Made by a program: the position numbers and the translations under genes
Assembly: GCF_018991925.1 (NCBI RefSeq)
Contig: NW_024725489.1
Coordinates: 7,477,065 to 7,541,064 of the forward strand
Source: Homarus americanus
Taxonomy: Eukaryota > Arthropoda > Malacostraca > Decapoda > Nephropidae
DNA: 64,000 nucleotides
Direction: 5' to 3'
Notes under the pieces: model-generated
Database searches by the model: none
What the model was told of the DNA's origin: nothing
What the model saw: only the letters and a program-made list of their open reading frames with translations
Shown here: positions 10,279-20,833 of the stretch, piece by piece
Numbering within the stretch: position 1 is the stretch's first letter
Layout of the letters: the number at the start of each line of letters is the position of its first letter

Positions 10279-11035
10279 TTAATGCTACTAAATCTGGCTT
10301 TTTTGTTGTTTCTTCGGTCTTGTTTAATTCTGGCTTCTTTTCTGTGATCTTCTTGGGGTCTTGATTTGTCTTGTCTTGATTCTTCTTTTCTTCGGCCTTC
10401 ACTACAAGGAGAGCCTCCTTGTAGCTCAGTTTTTCTTGCTTCTCAGCTTAGCCACCATAAACTCCTCCCTCCTCCCGGTCGGAGGAGGAGTGAGGGCCAC
10501 CATAAGCTGCGCATTTCTTGGCGGTTGCAGAGCAGTTGGTGTGCTGGTACCCGGGTGTCCTGCAAGTGCAACACACCTCCCGAGCTCGACACTTCCCTGC
10601 CAGATGACCATACCTCTGGCATTTGTAACACCTTGTTGGTCTTCTTTCCTACGGTCATACGGTCTTGGTAGATCCTTTGGGTAACCAACCAGTGCAGTTA
10701 CGCTGGTCAGCTTCCGTACTATTGAGAGCTGGTCTCCGATCAGCTCGGCCAGTTCTTCATTTTCAAGGTGTTCTATCTCGGTGTGGGAGATGACTCCCAA
10801 CACCAAGTTATCCTCTGTGTGAGCCTCCACTAGTATCTTGATCCCGTTAGTTTCTGTTACGTTGGCTATTTGCTGGGCCTGTCCCCATTCCGCGAAGGTG
10901 ACGATAAGGCCACCACTCACTGGTCTGTGGACGACCCTTGTCACCCCAATTCCCGCATGCTGCCACTTAAATACCTCATCATCAGACCCTTTTCGAAAAT
11001 CCGAGCACCACCCAGAGACGCCTGGGTGGTTCTAG
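10279..11035 (-). pseudogene. LINE ORF1 (Gag-like) with zinc knuckles
   Basis: The N-terminal half (about 11,030-10,640) carries GVTRVVHRPVSGGLIVTF and ends PKDLPRPYDR. A frame change follows. A second frame then gives two CX2CX4HX4C knuckles, CYKCQRYGHLAGKC and CCTCRTPGYQHTNC, and a degraded third (KCAAYGGPHSSSD). An in-frame TAA precedes a Lys/Glu-rich tail ending at 10,279. The order RNA-binding-like domain then knuckles is typical of ORF1 proteins of Jockey/I-type LINEs. The matching ORF2 is not adjacent, so this is an isolated fragment unrelated to the CR1-group ORF2 just upstream on the same strand. Confidence 0.7.
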
Positions 11036-11209
11036 AATGTTCTACACTGATCGAGGCTTACAATAATAAGTAAATCATAAAACAAATGATGCAATACATT
11101 CTAGAATAGCCAAAACACTTAGTTTAAAAAAACTATAATGCCAAATTAAGCCTCGGCATAACAATATAATAGTTTCTAATACTTTTATCCTCTTCACCAC
11201 TGATCGGCT

Positions 11210-14200
11210 CGTTAGTCGCTTGGGCGATCGGTCATGTCTCTGTTACGCACTGTTGGCAAATGCTGGGTATGCACTGGCTCCTGAATATATCTGAACCTGC
11301 TCCAGTGCTTGTCAAGTCTGGTCTTGAAAGAGCTCACACTCGGTACCGTTACAACACTCTGGCAGATAATTTCAAGAGTTCACAACTCTCACTCCGAAAA
11401 AGTTACACCTCACAGTTTTCTGGACTTGCGGCTTCTTCGACCTTGAGCTGTGACCCCTTGTGGGGCGAGCGTCCGCCAGCTCCAGGTAAGGGCACTCGAC
11501 TGAGTAGTGCCCTTTGAGATGCTTATGCACCTCAATTAGGTCTCCCCTTGCCCATGTGTAGTATAAGCAAGGCAAGTTCAGGCGCTCCAATCTCTCAGGG
11601 TAGCTGAGGTGCCGTAGTGCAGGCACCAGTCTGGTGGCCCTCATTTGGACTTTTTCAATCAACTGACAGTCCCTAGCATATATTGGGGACCAGACGGGGT
11701 GACAGTACTCCAGACGGGGAAGCACTTTACGCTTGAAGATTGTTACGAGGGACGGACTGTCTAGATATCTGAACGACCTTCTTATAAGACTTAATAATTT
11801 ATTTGCCTGATTTACTTTCTTCTCGCAATGACCCGAGAACTGCAGCTCATTGTCAACATACACACCTAGGTCTTTTTCACATTCAGTCTCAATTAATGCA
11901 GTTTCTTCGTCTTGTTGGGACATGTGATACGCCTCCTTACCGTTGGTACGTCCCAGATGCATCCTCCTACACTTCGTGACATTGAATCTGACCAGCCATT
12001 TCTTCTACCATTCTTGGAGCTCACAGAGATCCTTCTGCAGCTCTTCACAGTCTGCTTGATTCTTAATTTCCTGAAATAACTTGGCGTCATCTGTAAACAT
12101 TTCTATGGAGGAATGTACAGCGTCAAGCAAATCATTTATGAAGCAAACAAACAACACGGGCCCAATACACTGCCCTGCGGCACTCCGCTTGTGACGGGTA
12201 CATATGATGATTTTGTGCCATTAAATACCACTGTAGGTTATGTATCTATGCTACTGTGCCAAGTAGCAACCTTGTAAATAAGCTACTGTGCCGAGTAGCA
12301 TTTATATATATAATTACGTGGCAATACTGCACGTGTTATGTGGCAACATTGCCCCGAGGCTGCCATATGGCAAGGCAGCCTCAGTCTGACTGTGTGAGCC
12401 GTGCATGGCACACGCAAGTCACCACTTGTATTTCTCTCATCCATAATACACGGACTTCAGTGTTACACGGTGTTTCCCTACCCATCACTCTATTCTTCAG
12501 GGAACACTTGTAACCACCAACCACGTTAGGACATTTCCCCGAATCCCGTACCCTTCCAGTTTAATTGTTGTCCTTTCATGGGGAACACTGTCAAAAGCCT
12601 TGTCAAACTCTAGGTATATATTGTCGATATTACCACCCGGTTCCAATACCTTGAGTATTTGCGTTAAGCAGGAGCACCCCGGCATAAAACCGTGTTGGCA
12701 ATCCTTTACAAGGTTGTTTCGTAGTAGATGTTCCATTATGGCATCTCTTATAATGCTCTCAAAAACTTTACATACTATGCTGGTCAGGCTCACCGGTCTG
12801 TAGTTGTTCGTGGAGTGACGATCGCCCTTCTTGAAGATAGGACTCACATTAGCAATTTTCCAATCACTGGGGACCCTTTGTTCATCCAGGCGTTTACAGA
12901 ACAGGATCTTCAGGAGCTTAGCCAGCTCCTTGCACAACTCTCTTAGCCCTATGCAGGGGATGCGCCATGTCAGGTCTGGGACTCTTATGATTCTTTAGCT
13001 TTGACAGTTTATTTCTTATAATCTCTTCTGTGAACACAATGTGGGTCAGCATTGTGTGGACCCTTCTGTCCTCAAACGCAGGTAGATTAATCGCATCCTC
13101 TCTTGTGAACACCGAAGAAAAGAAGCTGTTCAATGCCTCAGCTTTGTTCTGGTCAGAATCTGCGTACTACCATTTTCAAGCCTCAGGTCCGATACTCCTA
13201 CTCGCGTTTTTATTTCCGATTTTGCATAGCGGTAAAACGCCTTTGGGTTTGAATTGACCTCGCTTGCAATCTGCCTCTGGAACTCTTTTTCAGCCTTTCT
13301 ACATTTTGATTTTGCTTGGTTCCTGGCTCTAGCATGCATCCTCCTGTCCTGCTCATCGTTTGACCTAACCCACGCCTTGAATTTCTGGGTTTTCTTCTTA
13401 ACTTTGTCGACCGCCGCATGGTTCATGTGTAGGGGTCTCCTTGTATTCCTAGAGGCAGTGGGTTTGGTTTTGGGTATATATTTATCGATCTCATGGTTTA
13501 CTTTACTAGCTATGATATTCAGCATAGTGTCTGCGATCTTATGCCTTAGTGAGTCAGGCCAGTGGATACCCCTCATTTCCTCCCTCATCCCGTCGTAATT
13601 TCCCTTGTAATATTTGCACCTTGGCCTGTTTTTGTCGTGAACTAAATACCAGTTAAATCTGAATGACATCATTACATTGTGGCTGGTGCCAACTGGGGCT
13701 AGATGTTTCAGTTTGGCCACCATACCCTCTTCGTTTGCTATGATGGGGTCCAGTGGCTTGGGTGTTTGCTCCCCTCTGCAATGTGATCGTGTCTTTAAAA
13801 ATGTTGGAACAGAAAATTATCTCTCAGAGTTTCTACAAAAAGAGTATCGGGGTTATTCAAGTCATTTGGCGTGAACTCGTTTCTCCAGTCGATGTCGCCA
13901 TAGCTAAAGTCCCCCATGATAAGGAGGTGGCTAGGGTTGAGCATCGCTGCTTTGTCTATTAAGGCTCTTGAGTTCCTTTGGTTTAGTAAGCTACAATTTG
14001 GGGATCTGTAGATACACCCGACAGTAAGTAAGTCTCTCCCCTTTAATTTAATTTTACACCACGTTGATTCTTCAAAAACATACTTTCCCTGTATCCTCGT
14101 CTGGCTGGCACTAAGGTCTTGCCGAGCATAGATAACCACACCCATCTTGCAAGTTTCTTGAGAAAGGTTCGTAAATAAGTCATATCCGTCAATACTGAGC

Positions 14201-14439
14201 TCACATTCCTCTGGCTCGATTCTCCTGTTCTTGTACAACATTTCTACAACTCTTAATATATTGGGCTGTTGTACCTTTAGTAGTGTTTCAAACTCCTCTC
14301 TCTTATTAAGGCATGTGTCAGTATTATGTACATGACATTCAAGCCTGAGTTTGTTCTCGGTAACGTCTCTGCTCTCGGTAGTAATTCCGGCCCCCTTCCA
14401 TTCACAGAAGCTGCAGCAGGGTGTGGTTAGAAATGTCAT
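11210..14439 (-). pseudogene. LINE-1 ORF2: endonuclease-reverse transcriptase, decayed
   Basis: Begins with ATG at 14,439. The endonuclease part includes KMGVVIYARQDL, CIYRSPNC and MGDFSYGDIDW (14,150-13,860). A frameshift near 13,795 is followed by a linker with DKYIPKTKP and FKAWVRSNDEQD. RT blocks are VSPIFKKGDRHSTNNYRPVS and LTSIVCKVFESIIRD (12,840-12,740), QHGFMPGCSCLTQ and IYLEFDKAFDSVPHER. An insert at about 12,235-12,520 replaces the region before TSGVPQGS. The C-terminal part (11,962-11,372) has LGVYVDNELQFSGHCEKK and EYCHPVWSP. At least four frame breaks are visible. The catalytic FADD box is better seen in the sister copy at 16,866-17,885. Assignment to the CR1 group rests on these blocks and the 3' end. 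Confidence 0.85.
12235..12520. mobile_element. unidentified insert in LINE-1 ORF2
   Basis: Compared with the copy at 22,470-22,530, about 40 bp of ORF2 are replaced by roughly 280 bp of unrelated sequence. It contains a hairpin at 12,356-12,382 (arms gaggctgcc / ggcagcctc) and two direct copies of gctac-t-ggcacagtagc near 12,250-12,300. No coding capacity. It may be a small non-autonomous element that deleted the target. Confidence 0.5.
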
Positions 14440-14451
14440 TGTTTACACGGC

Positions 14452-14575
14452 ACTCGCCTCCTCCTGGGTGGGAGGTAGAGCTGGTGCCTCCTCCTGGCTG
14501 GGAGGAAGAGCTGGTGCCTACTCCTGGCTGGGAGGTAGAGCTAGTGCCTCCTCCTGGGTGGGAGGTGGGCGGGTG
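14452..14575 (-). repeat. 30-bp minisatellite in ORF1 tail
   Basis: Four copies of a 30-bp unit (cctcctcctgg-tgggagg-agagctgg on +). On the minus strand it encodes Pro/Gln/Glu/Ala repeats at the end of LINE-1 ORF1. Confidence 0.85.
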
Positions 14576-14894
14576 GAGGGTGTACCGCTGCCCCCTGGCT
14601 CTGTGTCGGCGCTCTTGCTTCTCCTACCCTCCCCCTGGATATAACCCATGTACACCCGCCCCCATTCCTCCTCAACTTCTCTGCTTCAAGCTCTACAGGA
14701 ACTTCTTGCGCTGTTCCCTCAACATTACCGTGCGATCTGGGTGAATGAATACATTCCGAAATGCCTCACTCCTTGCTAAGTTTTTTGCCTGCCGAATAAC
14801 CTCCCATTTCTTCTCCTCACTAACAAGTGTGATCCTGAGGGTGCGAGCCTTTTCCTCCTGCTTTAGTCCAAGCCTCCTCACATCCGGCGGTGGG

Positions 14895-16247
14895 TATGAG
14901 GGCTTGTGTGCCACCATTTTATAAGGGCCTGTGTGTCAGTAACAATTCCTTTTACTCTCATACTTATTACCATTGGTAGCGTGACGAGAGGAGGCTTGTG
15001 GGTAGATGTTATGATAGTATCAAGTGATAGGGAAGAAATAACGGTAAATACTGTAGGTAAATAATAGACACAATATACAAATACAAAATTTATTTAAACA
15101 TTAATATGAAATTAGGAGAAAGAATATATATATGTACCAACAGACGAAATCTGGTACTATGCCCTCAGGCTCAACATACTCACACCACTACTGGGTGGAC
15201 ATACTCAATAACATTCAACTCTCATAGTCACTTAGCACCATAAAGACCAGGGCAACTGCCACTACCACCTTCAGTCGTCAGGAGTGATAGTCAAGCAACA
15301 GCCATGGGGTCCAGCCACCATGGAGTACTTTCCGACGAACGCTGGAGATCCCAGTGGATTAATCCCACCACACAAATAGCCCTACTGAGTTAGACACTCA
15401 TCCACCACTGATGGGGGCTGGTAGTGGTGTGTGGCTTGGTGATCCGGGGTCACCTCGCAGGCCGAGCGTTAGGGCCAGACGAGCCAGCTATGGGGGCCAT
15501 AGGTAGTCTGAAGTGTCTGACGGCCGGGTCTCACGAAGGTAACTGATCCTACTGGACCTCGGACATCTCTCCAGACATAGTGGATACAACATCCACGCTA
15601 CAGACACGGCCTAGGCTGCGTTAGGGACCTGTATGGGTGAAGGGACGGGCACTTACTAACGGTGACAACAACATCACGTTTCAGGGGACGTTTAAGACGT
15701 AAATATGACTTCACTCAGAGCATATCAACTACGTTACTGTAACACTTGCACAATCAACTATTAATTGGGTCAAATTACTTAAAGAAGGGCGAATTACAAC
15801 ACAGAGTGGAAAGGCATACCTGTATGGGTGAAGGGACGGGCACTCACTAACGGTAGAAATGCCCGCGGGCCGCGGCGCCCTCACTCAAAATAGGCCAGGA
15901 GTCCACCTACTTCTATTCCGATGAATTAATTTACTGTACACTCTGACGTTGAAACTGAGACTATAAACTCAGTTTCATTCCCTACTATTATCTTCACTAA
16001 CAATGCTCTGACTCAGCTATCAAAAGCAAAATTAAATTGATTACAAAGGGTTGGATGGCAAAGGTCCCAACATACAGCGTCTGCTACGAAATCCGTGGAT
16101 TATATTCAAAGTTCCCTACAAACAAAGACGGGGGAAACAGAGAAAACGGGGGACGTTTCCACTGGGGGACTCGGAGGGTTTTGTGGACGTTTGAGCGTAA
16201 TATGAATCCTTAAGGTTTTCAGGTTCGCCATTATCACGATCATGACA
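14895..16247 (-). mobile_element. solo LTR C inserted in LINE-1 ORF1
   Basis: Read on minus it begins TGTCATGATCGTGA, like LTR A, and ends GCCCTCATA (the terminal CA decayed to TA). TGGG flanks both sides (14,891-14,894 and 16,248-16,251). Its removal restores ORF1 exactly. It carries the paired direct repeats at 15,629-15,66x and 15,820-15,85x with GT and AG boundaries, and an AATAAA-type signal near 15,095. No internal genes are present. Confidence 0.85.
15629..15819 (-). other. intron-like segment bounded by direct repeats in LTR C
   Basis: On minus, a motif ending cacccatacag occurs twice, 191 bp apart. The upstream copy is followed by gtatgcc (donor at 15,819). The downstream copy forms the acceptor (cag ending at 15,629) before gtccc. 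The two copies are almost identical over about 35 bp but unlike the repeat pair in LTR A. Confidence 0.55.
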
Positions 16248-16500
16248 TGGGGGGGATAGCTTGTTCAGGGCCTCTGTACAAATATTTTCAAACTTCATCT
16301 TGTCGTGTGTTTTCCTACTCTCAGCTTCTTCCGACTGGCTCTCAGAGACTCCATAAACTATTATGTTGTTCCTGCTTTGGAAACGTTCTAGTTGTTCCTC
16401 CTCTCCCATAACAGTAGGTCTGCTAGTTGCCATCTCTTTGACACACTTCTTCAGAGTCCCTAGCAGCTGTAGACCGATCGGCTCATTAACCGCTTGGTAC

Positions 16501-16865
16501 AGTAAAAGTATAAAAGTAGAAGTTTTACAATCATCTTATCACTTCGACTATTGATATATTCTAAGGTTTGATTTAGATGAAGTTTGTAAATTGAAGACTG
16601 TGGCGAGTGGACCTGGGCTAGGCTTTATTAAGTGTAATGTTGTAGTGGAAATTTTTCCCTACCACTACAACTGCCGTTTGTCGCTGACTAGCCTACCCCT
16701 TTTAGAATTCCCCGCCAACGCCTCGTGGTCTAAGGTCGGCTACTAGCGCCGCCTGCCTAACAAGCACGCAACTAGTCTCTCTTTTCTACCCAGTGCCACC
16801 AGCAAGCAACACCTCCTCCTCCGCGCCAGCCTGGCGGCTGCCGTTCCCGCCAGCGACCTTTTTTT
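16501..16865. other. short interval without a gene
   Basis: No coding sequence is recognised. The part at 16,470-16,495 repeats the gatcggctc..accgcttgg module of the LINE 3' end. The stretch 16,660-16,860 is GC-richer flank with a T8 run beside the 3' end of LINE-2. Confidence 0.4.
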
Positions 16866-17885
16866 TTACTTTTATCCTCTTCGACACTGATCGGCTTGTT
16901 AGCCGCTTGGGCGATTGGTCACGTCTCTTTTCCTTCATATTCCTCACCAAAAGGTCGGCTCGCTAGCCGCCCGGGCGATCGGTCACGTCTCTGTCACGCA
17001 CTGTTGGCAAATACTGGGCATGCACCGGCTCCTGAATGTACCTGAACCCGCTCCAGTGTTGGTCAAGTCTTCTCTTGAAAGAGCTCACACTCGGTGCCGT
17101 CACAACACTCTCTGGTAGATTGTTCCAAGAGTTTACAACCCTCACTCCGAAAAAGTTTGCCCTCACGGTTTTCTGGACTTGCGGCTTCTTCAATCTTGAG
17201 CTGTGACCCCTTGTGGGGCGAGCGTCCGCCAGCTCCAAGTAAGGACACTCAACTGAGTAGTGCCCCCTGAGATGCTTATAAACCTCAACTAGGTCCCCCC
17301 TTGCCCGTCTGTAGTATAAGCTAGGCAAGTTCAGGCGCTCCAATCTCTCAGGGTAGCTGAGGTGCCGAAGTGCAGGCACCAGTTTGGTGGCCCTCCTTTG
17401 AACATTTTCAACCAACTGACAGTCCCTAGCATATCTCGGGGACCAGATGGGGTGACAGTACTCCAGATGGGGAAGCACTTCACTCCTGAAGATCGTCACG
17501 AGGGACGGACCGTCTAGATATCTGAACGACCTTCTTATAAGACCCAATAATTTATTTGCCTGATTTACCTTCTTCTCACAATGGCCCGAGAACTTCAGCT
17601 CATTGTCAACATACACACCTAGGTCCTTCTCACACACAGTCTCAACTAGTACATTTTCTTCATCCCGTTGGGACATATGGTACGCCTCCTTACCGTTGGT
17701 ACGCCCCAGGTGCATCCTCTTACACTTCGTGACATTGAATCTCAGCAGCCATTCCTTCGACCATTCCTGGAGCCCACAGAGGTCCTTCTGCAGCTCTTCA
17801 CAGTCCGCTTGGTTCTTAATTTCCCGAAATAACTTGGCGTCATCGGCAAACATTTGTATGGAGGAGTGTACAACGTCAGGCACCC
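16866..17885 (-). pseudogene. LINE-2: 5'-truncated CR1-group copy
   Basis: The open frame, read from 17,882, starts at VPDVVHSSIQMFADDAKLF, which contains the FADD catalytic box of RT. It runs open through DLGVYVDNELKFSGHCEKK, EYCHPIWSPRYARDC, LPALRHLSYPERLERLNL and RGHSSRLKKPQVQKT to the stop near 16,963. Truncation lies just before the FADD box, typical of incomplete reverse transcription. The 3' module with gatcgg..ttagccgc..gggcgat is present twice in tandem (16,880-16,990). This is the least damaged copy of the family here. Confidence 0.85.
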
Positions 17886-17892
17886 TCACCAC

Positions 17893-18245
17893 CCAGCTCT
17901 CTCTACTCAACGCTTATTACCATGCTACCTACCCAGCAACAAGCTGCATTGTATATCCAATACAATATGTATACAGAGAGCACATTGTGAGTTTTCTTTC
18001 TCCATCCCATCCTGATTGTGAACCAAAATCTCATAACCCTACAACCTCCTCTGAGCACGCACCTCACCAACCAGTTCTCTACTCCACGCTTGTAACCACT
18101 CTGCCACTTCCCAGCACCAAGCTGCACTGTACATCCAATGCAATATGTATACAGAAAGCGCATTGTGAGTTTCCTTTCTCCAACCTATCCTGAGTGTGAG
18201 ATAACATCACGAAACCCCACAATGTATCCCAACTGTCTGGCCTAC
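17893..18245. repeat. tandem duplication, about 175-bp unit
   Basis: Two units near 17,893-18,065 and 18,070-18,245 share actcaacgctt/actccacgctt, aagctgca-tgta-atccaat and atatgtatacaga, then cattgtgagttt. A third diverged copy lies at 130-330. Noncoding. Confidence 0.75.
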
Positions 18246-18559
18246 TGAATCCACTTGCATCAAACGTTAAGACGAGGGGTTTAACAGTCACAGCTAAACT
18301 CTACAACCATAACTACATCAATTACCCTCATTATAATGTTAAAATCTTGATGGACGAGTGTACTGTACTGACTAACCTCAATTCTCACCCTGGGGAAGGT
18401 ATTCAATGTCAAGGTAATTTGCTTTAGTTTGTCTTGAACCAAAGAGTTCAAAGAAAACCAACGCTTTCACAGAAAATGGTCAAAATTTATGATAAAGTTA
18501 AGAAAATAACCACTTCATATATACTTGTATTTTATTGGGAAAGAGAAAATAACTGGGTC

Positions 18560-19170
18560 TTTATACATGCTGAACTGTATACCTGCGTTGTCTTTATACA
18601 TGTTGAAGTTGTTGAAATTTATATTTGCGTTCTTTATATACATGTTGAACTGTATACCTGCATTGTCTTTATACATGTTGAACTATATTCCTGCGTTGTT
18701 TATATACATGTTGGACTATATACCTGCATTATCTATATACATGTTGAACTGTATACCTGCGTTGTCTACATACATGCTGAACTATATACCTGCGTTATCT
18801 ATTTACATGTTGAACTATATACCTGCGTTGTATATATACATGTTGAACTGTATACCTGCGTTGTATATATACATGTTGGACTATATACCTGCATTATCTA
18901 TATACATGTTGAACTGTATACCTGCGTTGCATATATACATGTTAAACTATATACCTGCGTTATCTATATACATGTTGAACTGTATACCTGCGTTGTATAT
19001 ATACATGTTGAACTATATACCTGCGTTATCTATATACATGTTGAACTGTATACCTGCGTTGTATACATACATGTTGAACTATATACCTGCATTGTCTATA
19101 TACATTTTGGACTATATACCTGCATTCTTTATATACACGTTGAACCATATACCTGTAATGTCTCTATACT
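18560..19170 (+). repeat. 33-bp minisatellite
   Basis: About 18 copies of a 33-bp unit (tatacctgcgttgtatatat acatgttgaac..). The unit is a multiple of three and lacks stops in two frames, so long open frames (280 and 216 codons) arise automatically. Translated units would be YMLNCIPALSI. There is no start context, splice site or family match to support a real protein. Confidence 0.9.
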
Positions 19171-19199
19171 GTTGAACGAAGTTGTGGGTGGAGGAATAT

Positions 19200-19410
19200 G
19201 GAGAGCACAGAGTGCCCACCCAGTTGAGTTATTATTTTATTTTTTTTATCATTTTTTTTTTTGGGGGGGGCGGTAAGTCCCCCTTCACAAAAGTGTTTGA
19301 AATCTGATCTATATCACGGGCTTTTTTGAGGTCTCTTGGCAGCCATGTGCACTTGATATTAACATATATTCTGAGGTTAATAAAAATTACTTTTTACTAT
19401 TGTTATGTAC
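19200..19410. mobile_element. fragment of the element at 52,358-52,576
   Basis: Shared stretch: gtgcacttgata, then ttctgaggt-aat, then attactttttac. A long T run and G8 lie upstream. Inverted ends are not clear in this copy. Confidence 0.45.
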
Positions 19411-20611
19411 TTATGTTTTCCTCAGTTATCCCATTAAGTGTCTCGTTTTCTCTTGACACCCTATAATCCTATAATCACTGTGAAAGTTAAAGTCTTCTTA
19501 AGTTTGTGATATATGTTTTGTTATTCTGATTTGTGATGTTTTAGTAACTGATATGATTAAAGAACATCATTATGAACGCCCGGTAAGGAGATTAACCTGC
19601 CTCGTCAACTCGATACAGTTTATTTCGATCAAACCTGTCAAATACAAATAATCAATTTACAAGAGGGAAACTGAAGGTTCAGTGACATATCATATATGAA
19701 TACATTCACCCAATATTAGCACAAGTGAGTACATTATCTTAATAGGAAACACAACATAAGCTGCATATAGTCAAGAAGTTACTCAATTAATATTCTTCAC
19801 GTCCACAATGAAACACAATATTTTTTCCACACTTACGTGTTGCAGGTTTGGCTTGGACCAGAGAGCCTTTGGTGAGTTTAAGGCGATCAGTTGCTAGGTA
19901 CTGCCGTATGTTATCGTCCAGGGGCCTGGCCCGCCTGGGTGAACGTCAAGTGAATTCAGCATATACACGCCTTGTTCCTCATTAAGACACGAGCTGACTC
20001 GCCAGCGTCTAGTCGCGTAGTACATAACAAAATTAATTCCTATCACTCCCCATTACTTTCACTACTCTTATCACTCCGATGATTACCGCTGTCCAGCGGT
20101 AAAAATTAGTATATGATTTTGTGAAACAGTTTTCAATGTGAGAATATTGCAGTGGTTTAAATGAAGAATGTAAACAAAACGTGGATAAGTTAGTGAAATC
20201 GTATTGGAACATGGAGAAGAAGCTCTCTCTCTCTCTCTCTCTCTGGATATTATTGGTGAAGGACATTGTATTTTGTATCGTGAAAAAACCCAGAGGTTAC
20301 AAGGGTATTCCAGTGTTTTCTGGTAGAAATAAGATATTGTAATCTATGTGTGAAGCATATTTGTAAAGTAGAGAGAGAGCATATTGTTGTATTAAGATAT
20401 AAGCCTGATATTAATGTAAACTTTGTGGAAGCTATCAGCACGTGTGGAACCATTATTGTTTAATATACTTTTTATGTAAATGCTCTATTTCCCTATCCTG
20501 ATTATACATATGTTACAGCATAAGGGAGACTGTGACACTATACAGACAGACCTGAGTACAACGCTGCATTAAAGAAAAGGTATTGGAATTTTCTGATGAA
20601 AAGGAGGGTCC
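19411..20611. other. interval without a supported gene
   Basis: AT-rich. A (CT)n microsatellite occurs at about 20,221-20,245. Minus-strand open frames of 67-77 codons here have no recognisable motif. Confidence 0.4.
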
Positions 20612-20833
20612 GTGTATCATGGTCACGTTTGTGCAGTTTGTCCGTTCAACACTTAATTATTCATATTACGCTACAGCGCCCACAAAACATGCGAAACGTT
20701 TGAGTTTGCCAGTAGAGATGTCCGTTCTCTATTCACTTCAGGATGTTTTAGTCCTTCGGTTTCCTTTTGTGTACTCGCTTAGGGACTCGGGTATTATTTA
20801 AAATTTTCAGGATGCTCAGGGAATTTTAAATTA
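20612..20833 (+). mobile_element. 5' part of an LTR of the LTR-A family
   Basis: Starts near tgtatcatggtcacgtttg and continues attcatattacgct..cccacaaaacatg, matching the start of LTRs A, B and C. It is cut by LINE-3 at about 20,834. Its likely continuation is 23,652-24,456. Confidence 0.65.

Larger units (their letters stand above)
14442..16433 (-). pseudogene. LINE-1 ORF1, split by LTR C
   Basis: The N-terminal piece (16,433 to 16,248) starts MATSRPTVMGEEEQ and contains RNNIIVYGVSE, an RRM-like start seen in CR1/L2 ORF1 proteins. The C-terminal piece (14,894 to 14,694) carries PPDVRRLGL, RTLRITLVSEEKKWEV and NVFIHPDRTVMLREQRKKFL. Removing LTR C with one TGGG copy joins ALNKLSPP to PPDVRRLGL in frame. 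After a frameshift near 14,695 a tail with four 10-residue PPSQEEAPAL-type repeats ends at TAA 14,442, three bases before the ORF2 ATG. The overall ORF1-ORF2 order is canonical. Confidence 0.8.
11170..16500 (-). mobile_element. LINE-1: near-complete CR1-group retrotransposon
   Basis: Minus strand, 5' end near 16,500 and 3' end near 11,170. It has an ORF1 (16,433 to 14,442, interrupted by LTR C) and an ORF2 with endonuclease, RT and C-terminal blocks (14,439 to about 11,210). The 3' end, read on minus, is a GC-rich module (gaccgatcgccca..cgagccgatc) followed by gaagaggataaaag. The same 3' module ends the copies at 16,866 and 23,640. There is no poly(A) tail. The copy is inactive because of frameshifts and inserts. 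Confidence 0.85.

Noticed and set aside
18434..19276. 280- and 216-codon plus-strand frames
   Set aside because: They are products of the 33-bp minisatellite period, open in two overlapping frames, with no family match.
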